From positions 49,841,931 through 49,905,930 of the forward strand of contig OZ035962.1 of NCBI GenBank assembly GCA_964034945.1: a stretch of 64,000 nucleotides of DNA, in the 5' to 3' direction. Within the stretch, counting starts at the first letter, position 1. Each line of letters begins with the position of its first letter. The notes beneath the pieces are model-generated. The model ran no database searches. It saw only the letters and a program-made list of their open reading frames with translations, and was not told the DNA's origin. Position numbers and translations under genes: made by a program. Shown here in pieces: positions 55,191 to 64,000 of this stretch. This stretch comes from Chrysopilus asiliformis (lineage: Eukaryota > Arthropoda > Insecta > Diptera > Rhagionidae).

Positions 55191-55522
55191 TGTAAGAAAG
55201 CAAAAAGCGCGATGAATTCGACGGCGGCGATTAAATATTGTTTAAGAACGGTAACTTTAATCTAATTCGTTTGGAATTATACAAATCTATATTTTATTAA
55301 ATACTTTCATTTTTATTCACCTGTAAAGCCTTAGCTAGACGAAACTCGAACATTTGCCCCAAAATTCCCTAAAGCTAGTTATGCCGAGAAAAAATGGAAA
55401 AAGGATATTTGCGTTATCTTCACAAAAGGTTATATTGAAATTCCAACATCAGCACTGGGATTCTTGGCAAATTCGATGAATAACGAACTGGAAAATTCGC
55501 TATGGGTAATGGGTTGGGTAAT
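55191..55522. other. Spacer with a scrap of the ~122-bp unit
   Basis: About 55,370-55,470 resembles one diverged unit of the ~122-bp array family ('aaaaaggatatttgcgttat'). No gene is seen. Confidence 0.4.
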
Positions 55523-56100
55523 TTTTATACCCGTATGGTAAAACCAAAGGGTATATTAACTTTGCCTTACCGTTTGTAACGGCAAGATCCCGTCATCGCA
55601 CAAAAAAATGAATTACACCAGTGTGTTTAGAATGATAAAAATATCTAATTTTTCCATATCCGTCCGTCTGTCCGTCTGTCTGTCTGTCTGTCCGTCTGTC
55701 TGTCTGTCTGTCTGTGGCGCGGATTACGGGCGCACGGATTGAGCTAGAGACTTGAAAGTTTGCACAGATCCGTTTTTCGTAAAATGCGAGGCCAAGTTCG
55801 TTAATGGGCAAAAATGGACCATTAGGGGAGGTACCCCTCATACGAACGAAAACGTTTTTTGTGAATATCTCAAAAACGGTGCATCTTATCAAAAAAGTCC
55901 AAGAACAAAAGTTTTTTAGGATATGATTCTACATAAAATTCCCATACATCAAAATCCGATTGGAATAAATTTTAAAAAATCTTATTGAAAAGTTTTACTT
56001 CAAAGTGGAATTTTGGTATAACTGTTCGAATTTTGATACGAATATCACCATACGGGTCTCCAATGATTGCCAGATTGGCAATTATAGCTTTTGTTATGTT
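55523..56100 (+). mobile_element. DINE-1-like element, full length
   Basis: A complete copy with (GTCY)n at about 55,660-55,715 and the terminal stem-loop near 56,070. Confidence 0.88.
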
Positions 56101-56335
56101 TAAATCTAGTGGTGAGTATTCAAAAAAAAATCGCCAACGTTGACCATAGTGTTCTATTGGCGTTTTTATTTAATTTGAATATTTTGACAAGTAAACAAAT
56201 AGAATTTTCGACTGAAAGAGTATAATATTTAGTTGTGAAAAGTATTTAAGTAAAGGCAGTGGCGTAGTAAGGAGGGCGCGGGGCGGTCCGCCCCGGGCGG
56301 CACTCTTTTTGGGGCGGCAAATTCGCGACATTTCG

Positions 56336-57560
56336 GAACAAATTAAAAAAAGCAAGGTGTCTGTCTCGTAGAGACGGCCAGAAGACGTGGATCCGCCTAC
56401 AATGATCGCCAATATATATTTAAGTAAGAAATTTTAGTGAAAAGGAAATTAAGGAAACAAATTTTTATTTAAAACATAACAAACGCTATAATTGCCGATC
56501 TGGCAATTATTGAAAATCCGTATGGTGATTTAAGTGAACGGCGAACAGTTGTATCAAAATTCCAGTTTGAAGTCAAACTTTCTAATTAGATTTTTTTTTA
56601 ATTTATTCCAATCGGATTTTGATGTATGGGAGTTTTATGTAGAATCATATCCTAAATAACTTTTGTTCTTGCACTTTTTTGATAAGATGCACCGTTTTTG
56701 AGATATTCGGTTTCATAATATAATAATTTTATTTATAATAATAATTTTATATAATAATTTTATTTATAAGTAATTGGTTTATGATAAGAGAAGTATGAAG
56801 TAAATATCATACATACAGTGTTCAAAACACTCCCATCTCCAGTCTTTCGTTCAAATTAGTTAATGACGAAGGTTTTACATAAATTTACTACTATTTCATC
56901 GATTCTACTACTATTTTTCGGCCGATTTACTACGATTTCGAAGATCAAAAATCTCACAACCCTGAACACAACTATAATGCTGGGAGCGAAATATCGTTCT
57001 CTCACTAGTAAAATGCATACTTATATATGTGTGTGCATCATACCAAAAAGCCATCGCTCGAGGCTTTCATTCATTTTTATGCGAGGCCCACAAACCGCTT
57101 TGAACAAGAACCGAAAACTTAAATAGAAATCATTTTCGTTCCCAAGAACGAGAGTCGGAAACCACAGCAAACGATTTTGCCGTTAAGAGCGACACTTTTC
57201 AGAGCGAAAAGAACGAAATAACATGGCATTCAGATTCAATACATCAGATTCAATACACACAAAGGAGGAGGATAAAAAGAGTATAAAGGTGAAATCTGTA
57301 CTACAAGCAGCAAACACAGCATAGCAGCGGCAGTAAATATTTTGATTTTGATCTTTAAAAAAATAATTGAACATAGTTTAACATAACAAAATGCCCTAAA
57401 CAATGCTTTAATGTAGGCCTCATCTTATAACACAGTTTCTGTTTGGATGTCACCACAAACTATCGAGTTTCGTCGATTGCAAATTTGTTATCATGACAGC
57501 AAGCCGATTTTCTAATTTGTACCCCCATAACCAAAATCCAAGACGTATCCACGCCAAAAA
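56336..57560 (+). repeat. ~1.2-kb dispersed repeat, copy 1
   Basis: The inverse copy is at 60,996-62,310. Both share 'gtgtctgtctcgtagagacg', a partial DINE-1-like block and 'aaatccaagacgtatccacg'. In copy 1 the phrase ACATTTCGGAACAAAT occurs just before and just after it (about 56,328 and 57,573), like a long target duplication. No gene is recognised inside. Confidence 0.8.
56475..56711 (-). mobile_element. DINE-1-like 3' half
   Basis: Only the stem-loop end and part of the body are present. The matching piece is at 61,797-61,930 in the other repeat copy. Confidence 0.8.
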
Positions 57561-57839
57561 AATGTTTCAACACATTTCGGAACAAATGAAAAAATTGTGT
57601 GTTAAAAGATAGTGTCTTTGATATAGGAAAGTTTACGCGCTGCTTTTTAAGCTCGAATTTATTTTTTTTTGTTCTTTTTTTCCTATTTAGGAATCCTCTT
57701 TAAACATTGTCCCGACGGCGACTTTACAGATAAACACTGACATACATATGAACCTGCCATCGCCACGGTACCATAGTACAAAAAAGAACTCAAATCAGTT
57801 TTTGAGTAACGTTTGGTTTAAACCAGTCTTCACCTTGAA

Positions 57840-58351
57840 ACATAAAAAAGATTTAATTGCCAATCTGGCAATTATTGGAGACCCGTATTGTGAAATGACA
57901 TTTCTTCAAGTTTAATTGAACGGCGAAGGGTGGTATCAAAATTCCAATTTGAAGTCAAATTTTCCCATAAGATTTTTTTAAAAGTTCTTCCAATTGGATT
58001 TTGATATATGGGAGTTTTATGTAAAAACGTATCCTAAACAACTTTTGTTCTTGGACTTTTTTGATAAGATGCACCGTTTTTGAGAAATTCGTAAAAAAAC
58101 GTTTAGTTTATATGGCGAGTCCGTTTTTGCATTTTAGGAAAAACGGCTTTGTGCAAAATTTCCGTGGGTCCGCAATACGCGCCACAGATGGACGGATGGA
58201 CAGACAGACAGACGGACGGACGGACGGATATCCAGAAATCGACTTTTTTGGTCATTATAAACACACTGGTGTGTGTGATGACGGGATCTTGGCGTTACAA
58301 ATGGTAAGGCAAAGTTAGTATACCCATTAGTTTTATCATACGGGTATAAAA
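57840..58351 (-). mobile_element. DINE-1-like element, diverged
   Basis: It has the stem-loop end at the left, a shortened body with a small deletion, (GGAC)n at about 58,190-58,230 and the start block at the right (ATACGGGTATAAAAAG). Confidence 0.82.
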
Positions 58352-58811
58352 AGAGTGACACAATTGATATTTTAAAAATGTTGCGCTAATTGGTATTCAT
58401 CCTCTTTATGATTATCGTGTCGTTTTCAACAAGAGACGAATTATTGGTCGACATTTGCCTATCAACAAAAACACGGGAATTTACTTGTAAACGACACGCC
58501 AATCGAAGTATGCGTCATTTTCAAAATATGAATTTTTCGGTGGAAACGTCAGTAATAGAAAAATCATTTTAGGGCGGCAAATTTAAATTCCGCCCCGGGC
58601 GCCATGAACCCTCGCTACGCCACTGAGGAAAGTGCAATGAGACAATGACGATTTAGAAGTAATTTTTCCAAAACATTGGGTTCCGATGATAGAGATTTTA
58701 TATTGCGTCTATAGCGCTGTAAGATACGCTGGCGATGCAGGGAATATGCAATAAGATGAATGTGGACACAAGAGTATAGAAGTTCATTATCTCCTTGCCG
58801 TCATCGCATTG
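58352..58811. other. End of the hAT and spacer, no gene
   Basis: Contains the hAT right end to 58,625. I see no coding signal. Confidence 0.4.
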
Positions 58812-58976
58812 ACCCTGATGAATAAAAAAAGCAGTAATATTTTTTCCTAATATTTTTTAGCAAGTACTTGCTTCTTTATGAATAAAAATTCTAGATTTAC
58901 CCTTTACTTTCGCCAATTGCTTAACATTAAAGTAAATGCCATTTTCTAAAAACGCGGTGGTGCGCTGTGCAGTGAA

Positions 58977-59170
58977 TTGAAAATGAGGATATTTTTACGG
59001 TACATTGCTGATCCAGGTTTTCAAAACGGAATTGCTGAAGAAGTAGGTGTACATCAGTCGACTGTTAGTACAACGTTTGACGAAATACTAAAACGTGTAA
59101 CTGAAAAAGTTCACTTGTGGATAAATTTTTCGGAGACTGTGGATCAAATAACCGAAGCGGAGATGAAGTG
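58977..59170 (+). pseudogene. Harbinger (HARBI1-like) transposase N-terminal fragment
   Basis: The frame reads LRYIADPGFQNGIAEEVGVH with QSTVSTTFDEILKRV and WINF, then TEAEMKWK. This is the helix-turn-helix part that precedes the DDE core in PIF/Harbinger transposases. The frame stays open to 59,282, but from about 59,165 on it is antisense to the neighbouring gene, so the catalytic domain is deleted. Confidence 0.85.
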
Positions 59171-59711
59171 GAAGCAGCGAATGACTTGTCTTGTGAGATA
59201 TCACCAATATCAATATCTGATGCATTTGTTACAAAGGAATGTAGGTCCTTTGATGTTCCAGCGACACTTTCACCTTTATTAAAATATAAATATTTAAAAA
59301 ACAGTTTTAAAAGTTCCACTAATTTACTTGGTATCTTATTGAAAACCGGGCTTCGCGTAACTTCTATAAAATCGAAAATAATTTTTTCCCACGGCTTATA
59401 TTTAATTGGTTTATTTCCCGTCATATTTTTGTCAAATCTTTTTTTCACAGTCGCTTTTAAGTTACTTATTTTTTCTGTCATTGTTTGCACGTTATTTGCT
59501 TGCCAAATGACTTTTCATATTCTTTTATGAAATTCTTTGTGGCACTTTCCTTTTCTTGTTTAATATTAGGTAATTGCGATTTGTTTAAAATAATTTTGTG
59601 TTCTTTTATTAAAAGAGTCAAATACATTTGACTGTTGTTGTCTTCCTCGGAAGAACTTTCCGGATCAATTTCACTCATATGTAGCAGTTCACTTTCACTA
59701 AGCCAAACCAC
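59171..59711 (-). pseudogene. Harbinger Myb/SANT-like second protein, broken
   Basis: The N-terminal part (59,711-59,478) contains ESATKNFIKEYEKSFGKQIT. After a frame break near 59,485 come NLKATVKKRFDKNMTGNKPI with KYKPWEKIIFDF and SPVFNKIPSK, the conserved core of the Myb-like DNA-binding partner of Harbinger transposases. A serine/aspartate-rich tail ends near 59,170. The two genes converge, as is usual for these elements. Confidence 0.8.
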
Positions 59712-59890
59712 GATAGATATGACAAATAACGGTTTTTTGGTTAATGGTTTTCTTGGATAACCGTTATCTTAACAGACTCTGTTTAGATATCTGACTGTGT
59801 GTTCGTTGCATTTCAAGCAATTGCTTGTGCCATCAACTAATTTTAAGCAAAAGTAAAAACATTTTATTCATACCTTAAATAAGCAATTCC

Positions 59891-60411
59891 TTTTTATATC
59901 ACCCGTATGGTGACGCCAAGAACCCGTCATAACACAAAAAAATGAATTACACCAGTGTGTTTAGAATGATAAGAAAAGTTGAATTTAGCATGTCCGTCCG
60001 TCCGTCCGTCTGTCTGTGGCGCGGATTGCGGGCGTACGGATTGAGCTAGAGACTTTGAGCGCAGATCCGTTTTTCGTAAAATGCGAGGCCAAGTACGTTA
60101 ATGGGCAAAAATGGACCATTAGGGGTGGTATCCCCCATACATACGAAAATGTTTTTTGTGAATATCTCAAAAACGGTGCATCTTATCAAAAAAGTGCAAG
60201 AACAAAAGTTATTTAGGATATGATTCTACATAAAACTCCCATACTTCAAAATCCGATTGGAATAAATTTTAAAAAATCTTTTTGGAAAATTTGGCTTCAA
60301 AGTGGAATTTTGATACAACTGTTCACCGTTCACTTAAACTTCGAACAATATCATATCACCATACGGGTTTTCAATAATTGCCAGACTGGCAATTATAGCT
60401 TTTGTTATGTT
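59891..60411 (+). mobile_element. DINE-1-like element inside the Harbinger
   Basis: A short 5' block (part of the AAACCAAAGGGTATATTAAC segment is missing), a brief GTCY tract, the body, and the stem-loop end ATTGCCAGACTGGCAAT. Confidence 0.85.
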
Positions 60412-60689
60412 TCTTAAAGCATTTACTAACTAGTAGTTGCTTTTAACTTCACACTTTAAGCAAAAGCAATTGCTGCTTTTTTATTCATCAAGGCCTTGAT
60501 CTCTGCCAACTAGGGCAGCCATCCGGGAATACCGAACTTTTTCGGTACCGGAATCCCGGTACTGAGGCGGCTTCTGAATCTCGAGATTTCGGTACTGACA
60601 ATTTCTATGTAAAATTATGAAAAAAATAGTACTACAAATCAGAGTTGGCAAAATGTAATTTCATTAACAATTACCAATTACAATTACTT

Positions 60690-60754
60690 CGTAATTGAAG
60701 GTTCTCCCGGATCCAACCGTAGCGATATTGTAAATAAATAAATAAATAAATAAA
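60690..60754 (+). mobile_element. 3' scrap of a non-LTR retrotransposon
   Basis: A few tens of bases end in (TAAA)n at 60,733-60,754, like the tail of the Jockey-type element at 9.6 kb. Confidence 0.45.
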
Positions 60755-61796
60755 CCTCGAAAAAACTTATAATTATCGGAGCGAATTTTCTCTGGTTGTG
60801 CAATAATTGCTACTAAAATTCGTTCAGCGATGAAAGTTTGGATATGCTGTGCTTTCTTCGCTCATATTTAAAATCAAAATAAAAAATTCTACGTGATTTT
60901 TTAAATTTTTTTTATTATTATTTGTTTTTTGAATTGAGTTTAGTATTATTTCTTTTTTTAATTACTGAAATAAAAATATCTACATATGAATTTCCGTTTT
61001 GACGTGGATACGTCTTGGATTTTGGTTATGGGGGTACAAATTAGAAAATCGGCTTGCTGCCATGATAACAAATTTGCAATCGACGAAACTCGATAGTTTG
61101 TAGTGACATCCAAACAGAAACTGTGTTATAAGATGAGGCCTACATTAAAGCATTGTTTAGGGTATTTTGTTATGTTAAACTATGTTCAATTATTTTTTTA
61201 AAGATCAAAATCAAAATATTTACTGCCGCTGCTATGCTGTGTTTGCTGCTTGTAGTACAGATTTCACATTTATACTCTTTTTATCCTCCTCCTTTGTTCA
61301 ATTCAACACACATGTATTGAATCTGAATGTCATGTTATTTCGTTCTTTTCGGTCTTAACGGCAAAAGCGTTTGCTGTGGTTTCCGACTCTCGTTGTTGGG
61401 AATGAAAATGATTTCTATTTAAGTTTTCGCTTCTTGTTCAAAGCGATTTGTGGGTCTCTCATAAAAATGAATGAAAGCCTCGAGCGATGGCTGTTGGCTA
61501 TGATGCACACACATATATAAGTATGTATTTCATTAGTAAGAGAGCGATATTTCGCTCCCAGCATTAAAGTTCTGTTCAGGGTTGTGACTTTTGATTTTCG
61601 AAATCGTAGTAAATCGGCCGAAAAATAGTAGAATCGCTGAAATAGTAGTAAATTTATGTAAAACCTTCGTCATTATAACTAATTTGAACAAAATACTAGA
61701 AATGGGAGCGTTTTGAACACTGTATGTATGATATTTATTTCATACTTCTCTTATCATAAACCAATTATAAATAAAATTATTATAAAATTATTATAA

Positions 61797-61930
61797 AACG
61801 GTTTTAAAAAATCTGATTAGAAAGTTTGACTTCAAACTGGAATTTTGATACAACTGTTCGCCGTTCACTTAAATCACCATACGGATTTTCAATAATTGCC
61901 AGATTGGCAATTATAGCTTTTGTTATGTTT
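61797..61930 (+). mobile_element. DINE-1-like 3' end in repeat copy 2
   Basis: The stem-loop and end GCTTTTGTTATGTTTT match the 56,475-56,711 piece, so the DINE-1-like insertion predates the split of the two repeat copies. Confidence 0.8.
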
Positions 61931-61982
61931 TAAATAAAAATTTGTTTCCTTAATTCCCTTTTCACTAAAATTTCTTACTTAA

Positions 61983-62219
61983 CACTAGATTGCCCAAGCA
62001 AGTCATTTTGACTGCTTTTTAATTTCAATCAGAAAAACAATTATGCATAATGTTACAATTGGTTAGAATTTTGTGACTTTTTGTACAACATATAAATGCG
62101 TTTATTAATAAGTGTAGTTACCTCCCCCCTCCTGCAGTTTCCGGTATATATATATGTGTTATACCTATATTGCCAAAAGCAGTCATTTTGACTGCTTGAC
62201 TTCCTTGGGCAATCTAGTG
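61983..62219. mobile_element. TTAA-flanked piggyBac-type MITE with empty site
   Basis: The ends CACTAGATTGCCCAAG and their inverse are flanked by TTAA (61,979-61,982 and 62,220-62,223). A second inverted motif, CAGTCATTTTGACTG, lies inside each end. Copy 1 of the host repeat (about 56,420-56,435) has one TTAA and no insert. Confidence 0.93.
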
Positions 62220-62410
62220 TTAAATATCTATTGGCGATCGTTGTAGGCGGATCCACGTCTTCCGGCCGTCTCTACGAGACAGACACCTGCTTTTTCTTTA
62301 TTTTTTACAAATTTCCCTTCAGTTCCGGTACTAGTACCGAGATCCCGGGATTTGAAAATCCAACCCCGAATTCCCGGTACCAAAAAAATGGTCCAGTATT
62401 GGCTCCCCTA

Positions 62411-63889
62411 CTGCAGACACACCCTTCGTCGCAAGCATGTACAAAACGAAAGAAAAGAACAAAAAGAATTATATTTTTTTAAAAAAAAGCTTATTTAAAA
62501 AAATGTACAAAAAAGAAAAGAAAATTTTTTGGGCACCCCCTGAAGTCCGTTTTTCATAGAAAATATGAAAAAAAGGATATTTGCGTTATCCTTACAGAAC
62601 GTTCCGTTTCGAATTCTTATCGAGCACCTAAGAGGTAAGACGAATTTTTGTGCAAAATTTCATGGCAAGCTTTTATTTACAGGGTAAATCAGACATAGAG
62701 GTTAATCCTGAAAGGGGTTCTATCGACAATTCCACGAAAAAATTGTATAGGTAGTCTATCTTGCCTAAGGAAAAGGGTACCAAAAAGATGTCCACTTATA
62801 TATGGCATTGAAACTCTGATACTAATGAACCGATTTTCTTCAAGTAATACTTTTTTCAAAAGTAATTTTATGATCCTTATTTTATACTGTGCAATCTCAT
62901 ATGTCGCCAGTCCGAAGATATTGATACCCAAAGTTAATTTTTCAATTTTCTTTTTCATTAAAGGTCATTTTTTTCGAAAACTTCACTTTTTTTTGGTTAT
63001 ATGTATTCTTGATTTTGCTATATTCTTATCTACAAATCACTCGGACAAAATAAGTCATTAACGATTTTCTAGTTAAACGACATTTACAATACAAATTTCT
63101 CAAAACTTAGGATATATGAGTCAGTATTTTTGACTCATATATGAACGCCATATTCCTGACCCAAGAGAACACACAGAAAACTGCGTGAGGAAGAGTGCGA
63201 GTTACGGTTCCGTCTCCCGATACACCTACAAACAGTCTTTCCCACGCTAACAACTAGCAACATAGTTGCATCAAACCAAAAACTTCGTAGAACATCTCTC
63301 ACGAGAACAATTGACAACATTAGAATCAAATATCAGCAGTTCCAGGAAAACCGTGTTGTGAATCAGTTTTGGATTTTTGTAACTTCTGATATTTTTATTA
63401 AAATGCCATTTTATTAGCTCAGTAGGTTTGGCATTTAGTACCTACTGTTAATTTTTTTTTTTTAATTGTAGTAAGTTTTTTTAATATCAGTATACAGAAA
63501 AAAAACAAAATCATTTAAATTGTAATTTTCTGTGTGGAAGGACGAAAGTTTTAGTTCACGTAATTTATATTAATTTTTTTTAATTAGTGAATAAAGCAGT
63601 GGATTAATCAGGTAAAATTTTGGTGGTTTTTTTGTAAGATTGGTGTGTAATTTGTCTTTTGGATTTATTAGGATTTGTGAGTAATTCGATTTTCGAATTT
63701 ATTAGAAGATAATCAGGTTAGGAGAGATCACAGTTCGTTTTTTTCTTGAAAGTTCTATATAAGGTCGGTATTTCTTTTATGGGATTAATGTTAAAATTAA
63801 ACTTCCCATATAGTTAGTGCATTTATCATCGTTATAAAAGATCCGGTATCCACGCGTTTGGAACTATTGAAGACCCTGGAAGAGTCTCA
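62411..63889. other. No recognisable gene; scraps of repeat
   Basis: 62,570-62,615 resembles one ~122-bp array unit ('aggatatttgcgttatcctt'). The minus-strand frame 62,689-62,958 is open but I do not recognise it. A TATATAAGG box (about 63,758) and TATAAAAG (63,834) suggest a possible promoter or LTR. Confidence 0.35.
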
Positions 63890-63983
63890 ATTCGAAGATT
63901 CTGGAATTTCCACCGAGTGTTACGAAGATTCTGGAAATTCCACCGAGTGATACGAAGATTCGGGAATTTCCACCGAGTGATAC
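63890..63983 (+). promoter_or_regulatory. Three 30-bp repeats with heat-shock-element-like motifs
   Basis: GAAGATTCTGGAATTTCC recurs at 63,894, 63,924 and 63,954 with one or two changes. Each contains GAA..TTC..GAA, three alternating pentamers of the heat-shock factor site, and a fourth decayed one (TCC). The array runs near the window edge, so the regulated gene, if any, would lie beyond it. One reading frame is open across all units, so a coding repeat is also possible. Confidence 0.5.
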
Positions 63984-64000
63984 CGGGTCGCTTGGGTTTT

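Larger units (their letters stand above)
56257..58625. mobile_element. hAT element with CAGTGGCGTAG ends
   Basis: CAGTGGCGTAGTAAGG at the left is mirrored by CAGTGGCGTAGCGAGG at the right; both are followed by GC-rich CCGCCCCGGGC text. Flanks AGTAAAGG and AGGAAAGT are six of eight alike, a decayed 8-bp duplication. The interior holds a 1.2-kb repeat copy and a DINE-1-like copy. No intact transposase was found. Confidence 0.8.
58812..60495. mobile_element. PIF/Harbinger element, internally deleted
   Basis: The ends CCCTGATGAATAAAAAAAGC (left) and the inverse of CCTTGATGAATAAAAAAGCA (right) are flanked by TTG (58,809-58,811 and 60,496-60,498), a 3-bp duplication. Inside are a transposase fragment (plus strand), a Myb/SANT-like gene remnant (minus strand) and a DINE-1-like copy. 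Confidence 0.82.
60996..62310 (-). repeat. ~1.2-kb dispersed repeat, copy 2 (inverted)
   Basis: The inverse of 56,336-57,560, carrying a 237-bp MITE that copy 1 lacks. Confidence 0.82.
60511..62410. mobile_element. hAT element with TAGGG ends
   Basis: TAGGGCAGCCATCCGGGAAT at the left is mirrored by TAGGGGAGCCAATACTGGAC at the right, with many 'ccggtac' and 'tcccgg' motifs near each end. The flanks CTGCCAAC and CTGCAGAC agree at six of eight positions, a decayed 8-bp duplication. It contains the second copy of the 1.2-kb repeat. Confidence 0.8.

Noticed and set aside
56980..57400. Possible host-gene exon around TATATATGTGTGTGCATC
   Set aside because: The same sequence lies in both copies of the 1.2-kb repeat and no splice or coding pattern is seen.
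62689..62958. 89-codon minus-strand frame with ENRFISIRVSMPYISGHLF
   Set aside because: It looks protein-like but I cannot tie it to a family, and flanks show no continuation; left as unannotated.
1..64000. tRNA or rRNA genes
   Set aside because: No cloverleaf with A and B boxes or rRNA-like block was recognised by eye; a covariance-model scan would be needed to exclude short tRNA-like SINE heads.

Overview
The window is AT-rich eukaryotic DNA made almost entirely of transposable elements (TEs) nested in one another. I find no convincing host gene, tRNA, rRNA or CRISPR array. An insect is likely. The elements include Jockey- and LOA-type non-LTR retrotransposons, a BEL/Pao and a 412/mdg1-like LTR element, mariner, pogo, hAT, PIF/Harbinger and TTAA-flanked elements, a Helitron, and about ten copies of a roughly 570-bp repeat built like Drosophila DINE-1 (start TTATACCCG, a GTCY microsatellite, subterminal inverted repeats, a 3' stem-loop). 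The DINE-1-like family points towards a fly, but that is inference. The density of old, broken, nested copies fits heterochromatin or a repeat-rich intergenic region.

Layout. 0.7-2.7 kb: a DNA element with 8-bp target-site duplication (TSD), a possible solo LTR, a DINE-1-like piece and the tail of a Tc1/mariner-type transposase. 2.8-18.1 kb: a tandem-repeat element, then two inverted copies of a ~1-kb repeat arm enclosing a nearly intact Jockey-type retrotransposon (5.7-9.65 kb). The right arm carries a small MITE and a 6.7-kb Helitron (11.2-17.9 kb) whose Rep-helicase gene is broken. The left arm preserves both empty sites. 18.1-19.65 kb: integrase end and LTR of a 412/mdg1-like element. 20.1-24.1 kb: a foldback and two opposed ~120-bp tandem arrays. 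25.9-31.3 kb: a TIR element with a transposase-like gene, set in a LOA reverse transcriptase, next to a gag-like region of odd domain order. 31.3-35.9 kb: two large palindromic elements. 36-41 kb: DINE-1-like copies and a pogo element with a PHD-finger remnant. 42.3-44 kb: a hAT element stuffed with MITEs. 44.06-50.02 kb: a complete but frameshifted BEL/Pao insertion that splits a mariner gene. 50.4-55.2 kb: a hAT with internal minisatellites beside a mariner that holds DINE-1-like copies and an RTE-like reverse transcriptase. 55.5-62.4 kb: more DINE-1-like copies, two hATs, a PIF/Harbinger element, and two inverted copies of a 1.2-kb repeat. 63.9 kb: three 30-bp repeats, each with a heat-shock-element-like motif.

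Function. Only the Jockey-type element keeps both proteins open through their catalytic motifs. The rest are fossils, but many insertions can be ordered exactly because TSDs, TIRs or empty sites survive. The most novel signal is a DNA transposon family with termini ATATCGTCGGCT. One copy (25,900-27,409) encodes a DUF7869-like transposase piece, and a 264-bp hairpin MITE with the same terminal 12 bp lies at 42,671-42,934.
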